Notes: a model not told the origin generated them from the letters alone. Positions 1 through 5,516 are shown, numbered from the stretch's first letter. The stretch is DNA of 6,031 bases from an uncultured Collinsella sp. (GCA_900549355.1 UROA01000112.1:1-6031); one strand, 5' to 3'. Numbers and translations are program-made.

Positions 1-211
1 CAGCGACAGGCTTGGCCGCGCGGCGCGTGCGCTTGGGCTTTGCCGGAACAGCCTCCTCACCAGTTGCAGGAACGGCCTTCTCAGCCGTTGCAGGCGTAGG
101 CGTCTCAGGAGCCGAGGCTTGCGCGGGCGCCGCGACCTGGTCCGACACAACCGGTGCAGCGGGAGCGGCTTGCGTCGTCGTTATTTCGTTTTCTTGCTGT
201 TGATCAGACAC
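1..211 (-). CDS. rho: N-terminal part of a probable transcription termination factor Rho (cut by window edge)
   Basis: The minus-strand frame opens with GTG at 211 and runs off the window after 70 codons, starting MSDQQQENEI and continuing as a disordered Ala/Pro/Thr stretch with a short repeat (EKAVPAT, then EEAVPAK, residues 44-57) and a basic patch KPKRTRRAAK (58-67). An in-frame TGA lies three codons before the GTG, so this GTG is the only possible upstream start; Shine-Dalgarno pairing is weak, with the nearest purine run (AAGAAAG) well upstream. Actinobacterial Rho proteins, hexameric RNA-dependent ATPase helicases that end transcription, carry long low-complexity basic N-terminal extensions of this kind, and rho lies downstream of argS (with threonine and lysine genes between) in several Actinobacteria. 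No Rho RNA-binding or ATPase motif is inside the window, so the name is an inference. Another protein with a basic disordered N-terminus remains possible. Confidence 0.5.
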   Translation of the reverse strand, partial: MSDQQQENEITTTQAAPAAPVVSDQVAAPAQASAPETPTPATAEKAVPATGEEAVPAKPKRTRRAAKPVA

Positions 212-240
212 AGTGTTTGCTCAACTTTCTTTTCAAGCCC

Positions 241-250
241 TGTGATCACA
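241..250. repeat. Perfect 10-bp palindrome in the rho-like leader
   Basis: TGTGATCACA reads the same on both strands and ends 30 bp upstream of the GTG start at 211. It could be a protein-binding site or chance. It lacks the 6-bp spacer between TGTGA and TCACA that CRP-type sites have, and as RNA it would make only a three-pair hairpin. Confidence 0.3.
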
Positions 251-291
251 TGCTCCCTGCATAAACCTTCAGGGCGGCTAAACAGTCTAGT

Positions 292-310
292 TCCGTCAAA
301 TACCGACGGA
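292..310. repeat. Small hairpin in the rho-like leader
   Basis: TCCGTC (292-297) and GACGGA (305-310) are perfectly complementary around a 7-nt loop. The hairpin falls in the predicted 5' leader of the minus-strand gene starting at 211. There is no adjacent T-run, so it is not an intrinsic terminator. An operator or a leader RNA structure is possible, but a 6-bp stem is also easily found by chance. Confidence 0.3.
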
Positions 311-355
311 CATCATTGATCTGTATCGAGATGATTGCGTCATATACGCAGCGTT

Positions 356-383
356 AGTGTAACACAACCGCAACCACCTGCAA
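356..383 (-). promoter_or_regulatory. Candidate promoter for the rho-like gene
   Basis: On the minus strand TTGCAG (378-383) is followed after 16 bp by TACACT (356-361, four of six matches to the -10 consensus). It would start RNA near 349 and give a leader of about 140 nt. An alternative pair is TTGACT (414-419), a better -35, with the poor -10 CTCAAT (391-396) after 17 bp. Both are assigned by eye. Confidence 0.3.
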
Positions 384-467
384 CTTAGTCATTGAGAACG
401 CTCTTAAACGACTAGTCAAAAGGGACACTCTTTGGTTTAACACCCACAAATCTGACTGCCTCCGCCA

Positions 468-617
468 AAACTATGGCGGTTTACTACGATGAATCGCTCA
501 ACCGCGACCACTCCTAAACTTGTTGAACTAAAACCGCAGGTAGATGCCTTGCACTTTTTTGCGAAAAGCCGGCGTGGTTGGAATTTCTCATTTCATCGTA
601 GTAAACCGGCATAGTTT
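468..617. repeat. 150-bp element with 26-bp inverted terminal arms
   Basis: The left arm (468-493, beginning AAACTATGG and ending CTACGATGAA) and the right arm (592-617) are reverse complements at 25 of 26 positions; the one mismatch is G476 opposite G609. The 98-bp interior (494-591) shows no comparable symmetry beyond a CTTTT/AAAAG mini-hairpin near 554-568. Each arm carries an inward-facing ATG: plus-strand 473-517 reads MAVYYDESLNRDHS, and minus-strand 612-514 reads a 32-residue peptide starting MPVYYDE. Neither has a convincing ribosome binding site. No transposase is present and no target-site duplication is evident just outside the arms. Candidates are a miniature dispersed repeat, a structured RNA with a long terminal stem, or an invertible segment. 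Confidence 0.85.
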
Positions 618-646
618 CGTATTTCCAGCAGTTCCAAATTCGTCAA
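618..646 (-). promoter_or_regulatory. Weak candidate promoter reading into the inverted-repeat element
   Basis: On the minus strand TTGACG (641-646, five of six -35 matches) is followed after exactly 17 bp by AATACG (618-623, three of six -10 matches), whose edge abuts the right arm. RNA would begin near 611-612, at or next to the ATG of the 32-codon frame (612-610). The weak -10 makes this tentative. Confidence 0.22.
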
Positions 647-661
647 TACGTCGGCGTTTGC

Positions 662-696
662 AAAAAGCCCGACCTCCGCGATGGAGATCGGGCTTT
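662..696 (-). terminator. Intrinsic terminator of argS
   Basis: AAAGCCCGA (664-672) pairs with TCGGGCTTT (688-696). After one C/A mismatch, CTCC (674-677) pairs with GGAG (683-686) around the loop GCGAT. On the minus strand the hairpin is followed by a run of five T (666-662), as expected for Rho-independent termination about 45 bp beyond the argS stop codon. Confidence 0.85.
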
Positions 697-741
697 CAAG
701 GCTCAGTTAAACCAAGCTAGGACAGTCAAACGACCCGTAGA

Positions 742-2595
742 TTACATCTGCTCGGGAGCAGTCACGCCAACAAGGGTAAGCACCAGGGCGAGCGTCACGC
801 GGACAGCGTCGCAAGCGGCCAGACGGGCGCGCGAAAGCTCGGGGTCGACGGGACGGCCCTCGCTCGGCAGCACCTGGCAGGCAGCATAGAAGCTGTGGAA
901 GTCGCCGGCGAGCTCCTCGGCAAAGTGCGTCAGACGGAACGGGGCGCGGTCGCGAGCGCAGCTGGCGATCAGGTCGGTGAGCTCGTTGAGCTTACGCGAA
1001 AGGGCGAGCTCGGTCGGGTCGGTCAACAGCGAGTAATCGACGTTCTCACCGATAGCCTTGGCGGCGACGGCCTTCATGCCCATCTCGTCAGCCTGCTCGG
1101 GCGTAACGTCAGCGGCACGGCGCAGGATGGAGCACACGCGAGCGTGAGCGTACTGCACGTAGTACACCGGGTTGGAGTTGTCGCGCTTCTTAACGGCCTC
1201 GATGTCGAAGTCGACCATCTGGTTGGAGCTCTTGGAGATGAGCGTGTAGCGGGCGGCGTCAGAGCCGACCTCGTCGACGAGCTCCTGCAGGGTCACCATG
1301 GTGCCCTTGCGCTTGGACATACGGACGGGCTTGCCGTTGCGCAGCAGGTTGACGAGCTGACCCAGCAGAACCTCGAACTTGCCGGGGTAACCGAGAGCGT
1401 CGCAGACGCAGCGGACGCGCTCGATGTAGCCGTGGTGGTCGGCGCCCCAGATGTCGATGACGTGGTCGACGCGCTGGAACTTGTCCCAGTGATAGGCAAC
1501 GTCGGAGGCGAAGTAGGTGTACTCGCCGTCGGACTTGATCAGAACGCGGTCCTTGTCGTCGCCCAGGTCGGTGGAGCGGAACCACAGGGCGCCGTCCTTG
1601 GTGTAGAGGTAGCCCATCTTGTCGAGCTTCTCGAAAGCGCGGTCGACGGCGGAGGTGCCGGCAGTCTCGCCCTCGGTGTCCTTCACGTACAGGGAGCGCT
1701 CGGAGAACCAGCGGTCAAAGTCGCAGTTGACGGCGTGACAAAGGTCGCGCATGTTGTCGACCATCTTCACGTAGCCGCGCTCGCGGAAGCTCTCCATGCG
1801 CTCCTGCGGATCGGCCTCGACCCACTTGTCGCCGTCGGTGCGCCAGAACTCGGCGGCCTCGTCGATGATGTAGTCGCCGCCGTAGGAGTCCTTGCCCAGA
1901 GTCTCGGCAAAGTTATCCTGATACGGATGGGTCTCGGGGTGCTCGTCGTTCTCGTCGGCGACAAAGGCATCGCGGTCGGCGATCAGCAGCTTGTGAGCCT
2001 CGTCGATATCCACGCCCTGCTTGGCGATGATGTCGGCAAGCTGCATGTAGCGCGTGCTGATGGAGTTGCCGAAGGTGTTCATCTGAGAGCCGTGGTCGTT
2101 GATGTAGAACTCACGCTGGATGTCGTAACCGGCGTGGTCCATAACACGGCAGAGGGAGTCGCCCAGCGCGGCCCAGCGGCCGTGGCCGATGTGCATGGGG
2201 CCGACGGGGTTGGCGGAAACGAACTCGACCTGGGTCTTCAGGCCGCCGCCGACGTTGGACTTAGCGAAGTCCATGCCCTTCTCGCGGGCCTCGCCGAAAA
2301 TAGCGTTCTTGACGGCGACAGAGAGGTAGAAGTTGATGAAGCCGGGGCCTGCGATCTCGACCTTCTCGATCGCGGGGTCCTCGGGCATATGGGCAACGAC
2401 GGCCTCGGCGATCTTGCGCGGGGCGCAGTGGGCCAGCTTGGCGGACTTCAGGGCCATGGTGGAGGTCCACTCGCCATGAGAAGTGTCAGCCGGTCGCTCG
2501 ATGGCGCAATCGTCAAGTTCAAATGCGGAAAGGTCGCCGGCCTCTTGGGCCGCAGCAAGCGCAGCGCGTACCAGCTCTTCAATCTTCTCGGGCAT
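742..2595 (-). CDS. argS: Arginyl-tRNA synthetase
   Basis: This class I aminoacyl-tRNA synthetase attaches arginine to tRNA-Arg in the cytoplasm with ATP. The 617-residue protein has the ArgRS N-terminal domain (about 1-90), then a class I catalytic core with the VEFVSANP signature (123-130) leading into HIGH at 135-138 (GPMHIGHGR). The KMSKS-equivalent loop reads RMSKRKG (425-431). A DALR-type anticodon-binding domain starts near 475 (NPVYYVQYAHAR) and runs to the end. The start at 2595 is chosen because AAGGAGG (2606-2600) lies 4 bp upstream and MPEKIEEL matches usual ArgRS N-termini; the frame stays open 43 codons further, but that stretch does not look like protein. The length somewhat exceeds the usual 550-580 residues, with an acidic segment near 205-232 (VADENDEHPETH) as the likely extra. 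It is a single gene with its own terminator, divergent from the CarD-like gene. Confidence 0.97.
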   Translation of the reverse strand: MPEKIEELVRAALAAAQEAGDLSAFELDDCAIERPADTSHGEWTSTMALKSAKLAHCAPRKIAEAVVAHMPEDPAIEKVEIAGPGFINFYLSVAVKNAIFGEAREKGMDFAKSNVGGGLKTQVEFVSANPVGPMHIGHGRWAALGDSLCRVMDHAGYDIQREFYINDHGSQMNTFGNSISTRYMQLADIIAKQGVDIDEAHKLLIADRDAFVADENDEHPETHPYQDNFAETLGKDSYGGDYIIDEAAEFWRTDGDKWVEADPQERMESFRERGYVKMVDNMRDLCHAVNCDFDRWFSERSLYVKDTEGETAGTSAVDRAFEKLDKMGYLYTKDGALWFRSTDLGDDKDRVLIKSDGEYTYFASDVAYHWDKFQRVDHVIDIWGADHHGYIERVRCVCDALGYPGKFEVLLGQLVNLLRNGKPVRMSKRKGTMVTLQELVDEVGSDAARYTLISKSSNQMVDFDIEAVKKRDNSNPVYYVQYAHARVCSILRRAADVTPEQADEMGMKAVAAKAIGENVDYSLLTDPTELALSRKLNELTDLIASCARDRAPFRLTHFAEELAGDFHSFYAACQVLPSEGRPVDPELSRARLAACDAVRVTLALVLTLVGVTAPEQM

Positions 2596-2599
2596 AGAT

Positions 2600-2606
2600 C
2601 CTCCTT
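2600..2606 (-). promoter_or_regulatory. Ribosome binding site that fixes the argS start
   Basis: The minus strand reads AAGGAGG-ATCT-ATG, a near-perfect Shine-Dalgarno sequence 4 nt before the ATG at 2595. It rules out the more upstream in-frame ATG at 2724, which has no such site. Confidence 0.85.
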
Positions 2607-2662
2607 GTGTTAAAGCCCCCGAGCTCTTGGTCACTCGTAGGGCAAAAGCCAGAGTTTGTAGC

Positions 2663-2691
2663 ACTCTATCACAAGCGACGCACACTGTCGC
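2663..2691 (-). promoter_or_regulatory. Candidate argS promoter
   Basis: On the minus strand GCGACA (2686-2691) and TAGAGT (2663-2668) are separated by 17 bp, each with four of six consensus matches. Transcription would start near 2656 and give a leader of about 60 nt. TGCTACAAA just downstream is a possible extended -10 alternative. No T-box or attenuator is evident in the leader. Confidence 0.33.
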
Positions 2692-2894
2692 AGGGTAAAG
2701 CCAATCGAAATTGCATATGCACAAAAATGACTACCGCTCTTGCGCGGTGGTACAAAGTTGGCGGTTTGCCTGCAATTTATACACGTTCTGGAAATGCATA
2801 AATGCTTGAATAAGCCGTTCTATTTATCGAATACTCTTACCTATCAGAGTTGTGTGCTTTTCCTGCATAAAGTAAGGGTTTGCGCACGTCAGCG

Positions 2895-2903
2895 TGTTAT
2901 TCT
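2895..2903 (+). promoter_or_regulatory. Candidate extended -10 promoter of the carD-like gene
   Basis: TGTTATTCT contains TG-N-TATTCT, an extended -10 with four of six matches in the hexamer. No good -35 sits at the expected distance (2875-2880 reads AGGGTT). It would start RNA near 2910, about 28 nt before the ATG. Confidence 0.33.
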
Positions 2904-2937
2904 AGACATACGTAAATTCGTACAAGTTGGAGGTAGC

Positions 2938-3423
2938 ATGTTCTCAATCGGTCAACACGTCATTCATCCGGGTCAGGGAGTCTGCACCGTCGTCGGTTTT
3001 AGGGACGACACGCCGCAGCCCATGCTGTTGCTCGAGACCAAGCAGGGACATGCGCAGACGATCCTCATGTACCCCGTGGCGCAGGCCGACCGTCTGCATG
3101 CCGCCATCTCCCAGCAAGATGCCGAGCACCTGCTGAGCCACTACAACGAGTTGGAGTGCGACACCTTTACCGAGCGCAACAGCTCGCTCGAGGAGACGCA
3201 CTTTAAGCAGCAGCTTAAGCTGGGTGCGCCCGAGACGGTCCGCGTGGCAAAAACCATGATGCACCGTATTCGCCAGGCCGAGGAAGCAGACAAAAAGCCC
3301 AGCTCTTACTACATGCGCGTACTCAAGGAGGCCAAACGCCGCTCCATCGAGGAGTTCGCCGTGGCCCTGGGCGTCACCGAGGAGGACGCCGAAGCCCGCC
3401 TAGCCCAAGCCGCCCTCAACTAA
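2938..3423 (+). CDS. CarD-family transcriptional regulator (divergent member)
   Basis: CarD proteins bind the RNA polymerase beta subunit through an N-terminal RID (Tudor-like) domain and stabilise open promoter complexes through a helical C-terminal domain. Here residues 1-60 fit the RID domain: MFSIGQHVIHPGQGVCTVVGF matches the family opening F-x-x-G-D-x-V-x-x-P-x-H-G-V-G, and YPVAQADRL (45-53) fits the strand facing polymerase. Residues about 65-160 are helix-rich and highly charged. The 161-residue length equals that of mycobacterial CarD. The start at 2938 follows GGAGG (2929-2933) at 4 nt spacing; the frame is open further upstream, but that lies in the AT-rich spacer. There is no tryptophan in the protein, so the residue that wedges into the promoter minor groove in characterised CarD proteins is absent, and the alignment there gives EETHFK. 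It is probably a paralogue with altered promoter contacts. The gene is a single unit ended by a strong terminator. Confidence 0.85.
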   Translation: MFSIGQHVIHPGQGVCTVVGFRDDTPQPMLLLETKQGHAQTILMYPVAQADRLHAAISQQDAEHLLSHYNELECDTFTERNSSLEETHFKQQLKLGAPETVRVAKTMMHRIRQAEEADKKPSSYYMRVLKEAKRRSIEEFAVALGVTEEDAEARLAQAALN

Positions 3424-3436
3424 CCCATCCGCACCA

Positions 3437-3477
3437 AAAACCACCACAAAGGGGACAGGCACCTTTGTGGTGGTTTT
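3437..3477 (+). terminator. Intrinsic terminator after the carD-like gene
   Basis: The left arm 3437-3452 pairs perfectly over 16 bp with 3462-3477 around the 9-nt loop GGACAGGCA, ending in TTTT with further pyrimidines. It starts 13 bp after the stop codon. The loop region CAAAGGGGACAGG resembles short GGGGACA-type repeats found between genes in many bacteria. The hairpin is nearly symmetrical, with A's on the left arm, but no converging gene lies here. Confidence 0.88.
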
Positions 3478-3531
3478 CTTGTTCTAGTAGTATTCATTCT
3501 TATCGATACCCACGAGCACAAGGAGTCCCTT

Positions 3532-4131
3532 ATGGCAGAGCCGCTTACCGCCGGAATCACCCGCGACCGCGCGTTCGAACTGCTCAACGAGCACAACAAG
3601 GACCCGTTCCACATCACCCATGGCGAGACGGTCGAGGGCACTATGCGCTACTTTGCGCGCGAGTTCGACCCCGAGAACGAGGAGTTTTGGGGCATCGTCG
3701 GTCTGCTGCACGACCTGGATTGGGAGGAGCATGAGGACGACCCCATGAACCATACCATCTATGCTGCCGAGATCCTCGAAGGTGAGGGCGCCTCTCCCGA
3801 GCTTATCCGTGCCATCCAGACGCACACGTCCGATTTCAACTCTTCGCTGCCCAAGCCCGAGCTGCAGATGGAAAAGATCCTGTTTGCCTGCGATGAGCTC
3901 ACCGGCCTGATCGGCGCCGCCGTCATCATGCGCCCGAGCAAGAGCGTCATGGACTTTACGACCAAGTCGCTCAAAAAGAAATTCAAGGACAAGCGCTTTG
4001 CCGCCGGCTGCTCGCGCGAAGTGATTTCGCAGGGTGCCGAGATGCTGGGCTGGGAGCTTCCCGAGCTCTTCGACCGCACCATCGCAGCCATGCAGTCCTT
4101 CGCCCCCGACCGCGACACCTTTCAGGCCTAG
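3532..4131 (+). CDS. Predicted HD-superfamily hydrolase
   Basis: The 199-residue soluble protein has the HD-domain metal-binding pattern: H30 (HITHGETVEG), the doublet H60-D61 (GLLHDLDWE), further histidines H74 and H98, and D121 in CDELTGLIG. HD proteins are metal-dependent phosphohydrolases acting mainly on nucleotides or phosphoesters. The stretch DELTGLIGAAVIMRPSKSV followed by KSLKKKFKDKRFAAG (about 121-158) is typical of a conserved group of small, uncharacterised HD hydrolases (recalled as COG2316), so no substrate can be assigned. No membrane segment or signal peptide is seen. The start follows AAGGAG (3520-3525) with 6 nt spacing. A weak promoter pair, TTGTTC (3479-3484) and TATCGA (3501-3506), lies just after the preceding terminator, consistent with a separate transcription unit. 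The gene converges on proA with a shared hairpin between them. Confidence 0.88.
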   Translation: MAEPLTAGITRDRAFELLNEHNKDPFHITHGETVEGTMRYFAREFDPENEEFWGIVGLLHDLDWEEHEDDPMNHTIYAAEILEGEGASPELIRAIQTHTSDFNSSLPKPELQMEKILFACDELTGLIGAAVIMRPSKSVMDFTTKSLKKKFKDKRFAAGCSREVISQGAEMLGWELPELFDRTIAAMQSFAPDRDTFQA

Positions 4132-4135
4132 CACC

Positions 4136-4178
4136 AAAATCACCGCAAAGGGGCTTGGCCCCTTTGCGGTGATTTTTT
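4136..4178. terminator. Bidirectional intrinsic terminator between the HD hydrolase gene and proA
   Basis: Nineteen perfect base pairs (4136-4154 with 4158-4176) surround a 3-nt loop, TTG. On the plus strand the hairpin ends in TTTTTT (4173-4178), and on the minus strand in TTTT (4139-4136). It begins 4 bp after the hydrolase stop and lies about 50 bp beyond the proA stop, so it can end both converging transcripts. It is clearly related in sequence to the terminator at 3437-3477. Confidence 0.92.
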
Positions 4179-4225
4179 GCGCGGGCGTTTAGGGGCGGAC
4201 CTGGCCGGGGCCGCGGGGCTTGTAT

Positions 4226-5473
4226 TTAGGTGGTGAGGGCCTCGGCGGCAAAGGGGCCGCGGGCATGGAGCTTTTGGGTCGAGATGCCGATCTCGGCACC
4301 CAGCCCAAACTCGCCGCCGTCAGTGAAGCGCGTGCTGGCGTTGGCGTAAACTGCCGAGGCATCGACCGCATCCAGGAAGCGCTCGCAGGCATCCTCGTCC
4401 TCGGCAACGATGGCCTCGGAGTGCATGGTGCCGTAGCGGTTGATGTGTGCGATGGCCTCGTCCTCGTTCGCCACGACCTTCACGCTCATCTCGAGCGCCA
4501 GGTACTCACGGCCCCAGTCCTCCTCAGTCGCGGCAACATAGTCATCGCCCTCCACAAGCCCGGCATCGGCGCATGCGGCGCAGGTTGCCTCGTCGCCGTG
4601 AATCAGCACGCCGTGGTCATGCAGCACGGTCACGACCGCGGGCAAAAACGCATCGACCACAGCACGGTCGACCAGCAGCGACTCGGCGGCATTGCACACG
4701 CCTACGCGCTGGGTCTTGGCATTAACGATAATGTTGAGCGCCTTATCAAAGTCGGCGGATTCATGCACGTAGATGTGGCAGTTGCCCGTGCCCGTCTCGA
4801 TCACCGGCACAAGCGACTCGCGCACGCAGCGCTGGATCAGGCCTGCACCTCCGCGCGGAATGAGTACGTCGACAATACCGCGGAGCTTCATGAGCTCGCC
4901 GGTGGCCTCGCGGTCGGTGGACTCGATCATCGAGACGGCCTCGCGCGGGAAACCCTGGGCCTCAAGCGCATCGGCCAGCAGCTCGGCAATCATGGCACAC
5001 GAGTGATAGGCCAGCGAACCACCGCGCAGAATGCAGGCGTTGCCGGTGCGGATGCAGATGCCCGCGGCATCGGCCGTCACGTTGGGGCGCGCCTCGTAGA
5101 CCATGGCGACCAGGCCCAACGGCACGCTCACGCGGGTCAGGTCCACACCGCTCGCAAGCACGCGGTGGTCGAGCACGCGGCCGACGGGATCGGGCAGCTC
5201 GGCGAGCTTCTCCAGGCCGGCGGACATGCCCTCGACGCGCTCGGGCGTCAGCAGCAGGCGATCGAGCAGTCCGGCCGAGGTGCCCGCATCGCGCGCGGCG
5301 GACATATCGAGCTCGTTGGCGGCGACGATGGAGTCGACACCGTTGCGCAGTGCTGCGGCCATGGCGCGCACGGCCTCCTGACGCTGCTCATCGCTCGCCG
5401 TGGCAATCGAGGCCGACGCTGCCTTGGCGGCAACGGCAAGATCGTGGACATACGTGGCTATATCGACCGACAT
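4226..5473 (-). CDS. proA: Glutamate-5-semialdehyde dehydrogenase (gamma-glutamyl phosphate reductase)
   Basis: ProA reduces gamma-glutamyl phosphate to glutamate-5-semialdehyde with NADPH, the second step of proline synthesis from glutamate; the product cyclises and is reduced by ProC. The 415-residue protein is full family length. Visible signatures are PLGLVAMVYEARPNVTADA (118-136), the cofactor-region RGGS (150-153), the catalytic cysteine C260 in QRVGVCNAAESLLV, the YGTMHSEAIV stretch (347-356), and the family C-terminal signature ASTRFTDGGEFGLGAEIGIS (379-398) followed by HARGP (403-407). The ATG at 5473 is preceded by AGGAGAAAGG. ProB, which makes the substrate and is often encoded next to proA, is not adjacent: proA stands alone, convergent with the HD hydrolase gene and divergent from a peptidase gene. 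All key residues are present. Confidence 0.97.
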   Translation of the reverse strand: MSVDIATYVHDLAVAAKAASASIATASDEQRQEAVRAMAAALRNGVDSIVAANELDMSAARDAGTSAGLLDRLLLTPERVEGMSAGLEKLAELPDPVGRVLDHRVLASGVDLTRVSVPLGLVAMVYEARPNVTADAAGICIRTGNACILRGGSLAYHSCAMIAELLADALEAQGFPREAVSMIESTDREATGELMKLRGIVDVLIPRGGAGLIQRCVRESLVPVIETGTGNCHIYVHESADFDKALNIIVNAKTQRVGVCNAAESLLVDRAVVDAFLPAVVTVLHDHGVLIHGDEATCAACADAGLVEGDDYVAATEEDWGREYLALEMSVKVVANEDEAIAHINRYGTMHSEAIVAEDEDACERFLDAVDASAVYANASTRFTDGGEFGLGAEIGISTQKLHARGPFAAEALTT

Positions 5474-5480
5474 GGGCGGC

Positions 5481-5490
5481 CCTTTCTCCT
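5481..5490 (-). promoter_or_regulatory. Ribosome binding site of proA
   Basis: The minus strand reads AGGAGAAAGG before the ATG at 5473. AGGAG is 12 nt away, while the AAAGGG part is 6 nt away, so the pairing register is unusual, but the site supports this start. Confidence 0.6.
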
Positions 5491-5516
5491 AGAAGTTTGC
5501 AACCATGGTAGCCGAT

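Larger units (their letters stand above)
212..741. other. 530-bp spacer between argS and the rho-like gene
   Basis: No conventional protein gene is supported here. The base composition is visibly AT-richer than the flanking genes. From the argS side it holds the argS terminator (662-696), a 150-bp inverted-repeat element (468-617), a possible promoter for the rho-like gene (356-383) and a leader with a small hairpin (292-310) and a 10-bp perfect palindrome TGTGATCACA (241-250). A further 8-bp palindrome, GACTAGTC, lies at 410-417. The only reading frames are two short ones inside the inverted repeat. Confidence 0.8.
2596..2937. other. Divergent control region between argS and the carD-like gene
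   Basis: No gene is supported in these 342 bp; the open frames on both strands are upstream extensions of the flanking genes. The region is AT-rich at 2760-2930 and holds promoter-like sequences in both directions. Besides the two listed separately, TATAAA on the minus strand (2776-2781) overlaps a plus-strand TATACA, but neither has a good -35. GCATAAATGC (2795-2804) and TACG-N6-CGTA (2909-2922) are small dyads of unknown meaning; the second lies between the candidate -10 and the ribosome binding site of the carD-like gene. Confidence 0.7.

Noticed and set aside
241..250. TGTGATCACA as a CRP-type operator
   Set aside because: CRP-family sites need about 6 bp between TGTGA and TCACA, and here the halves abut. 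It is kept only as an unexplained palindrome.
12..319. Two short plus-strand frames at the left edge
   Set aside because: They are antisense to the Ala/Pro-rich N-terminus of the rho-like gene and run into the spacer with no ribosome binding site or motif.
460..625. Insertion-sequence interpretation with target-site duplication
   Set aside because: The bases just outside the arms (GCCA on the left, CGTA on the right) do not form a direct repeat and no transposase frame fits in 98 bp.
895..2613. A 572-codon plus-strand open frame opposite argS
   Set aside because: It mirrors argS in a GC-rich codon context, its product is a Val/Gly/Leu-rich shadow without recognisable motifs, and argS itself has full family signatures.
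2596..2724. Longer argS start using the upstream in-frame ATG at 2724
   Set aside because: The extra 43 codons include the Shine-Dalgarno region and have no similarity to ArgRS; AAGGAGG directly before 2595 fixes the start.
2790..2815. Possible ARG box (ArgR operator) in the argS/carD spacer
   Set aside because: TGCATAAATGCTTGAATAAG has only partial half-sites and no correctly spaced palindrome, so ArgR binding cannot be supported.
3484..4143. A 219-codon minus-strand open frame opposite the HD hydrolase gene
   Set aside because: It starts within the shared terminator hairpin and is an antisense shadow; the plus-strand frame has the HD motifs and a good ribosome binding site.
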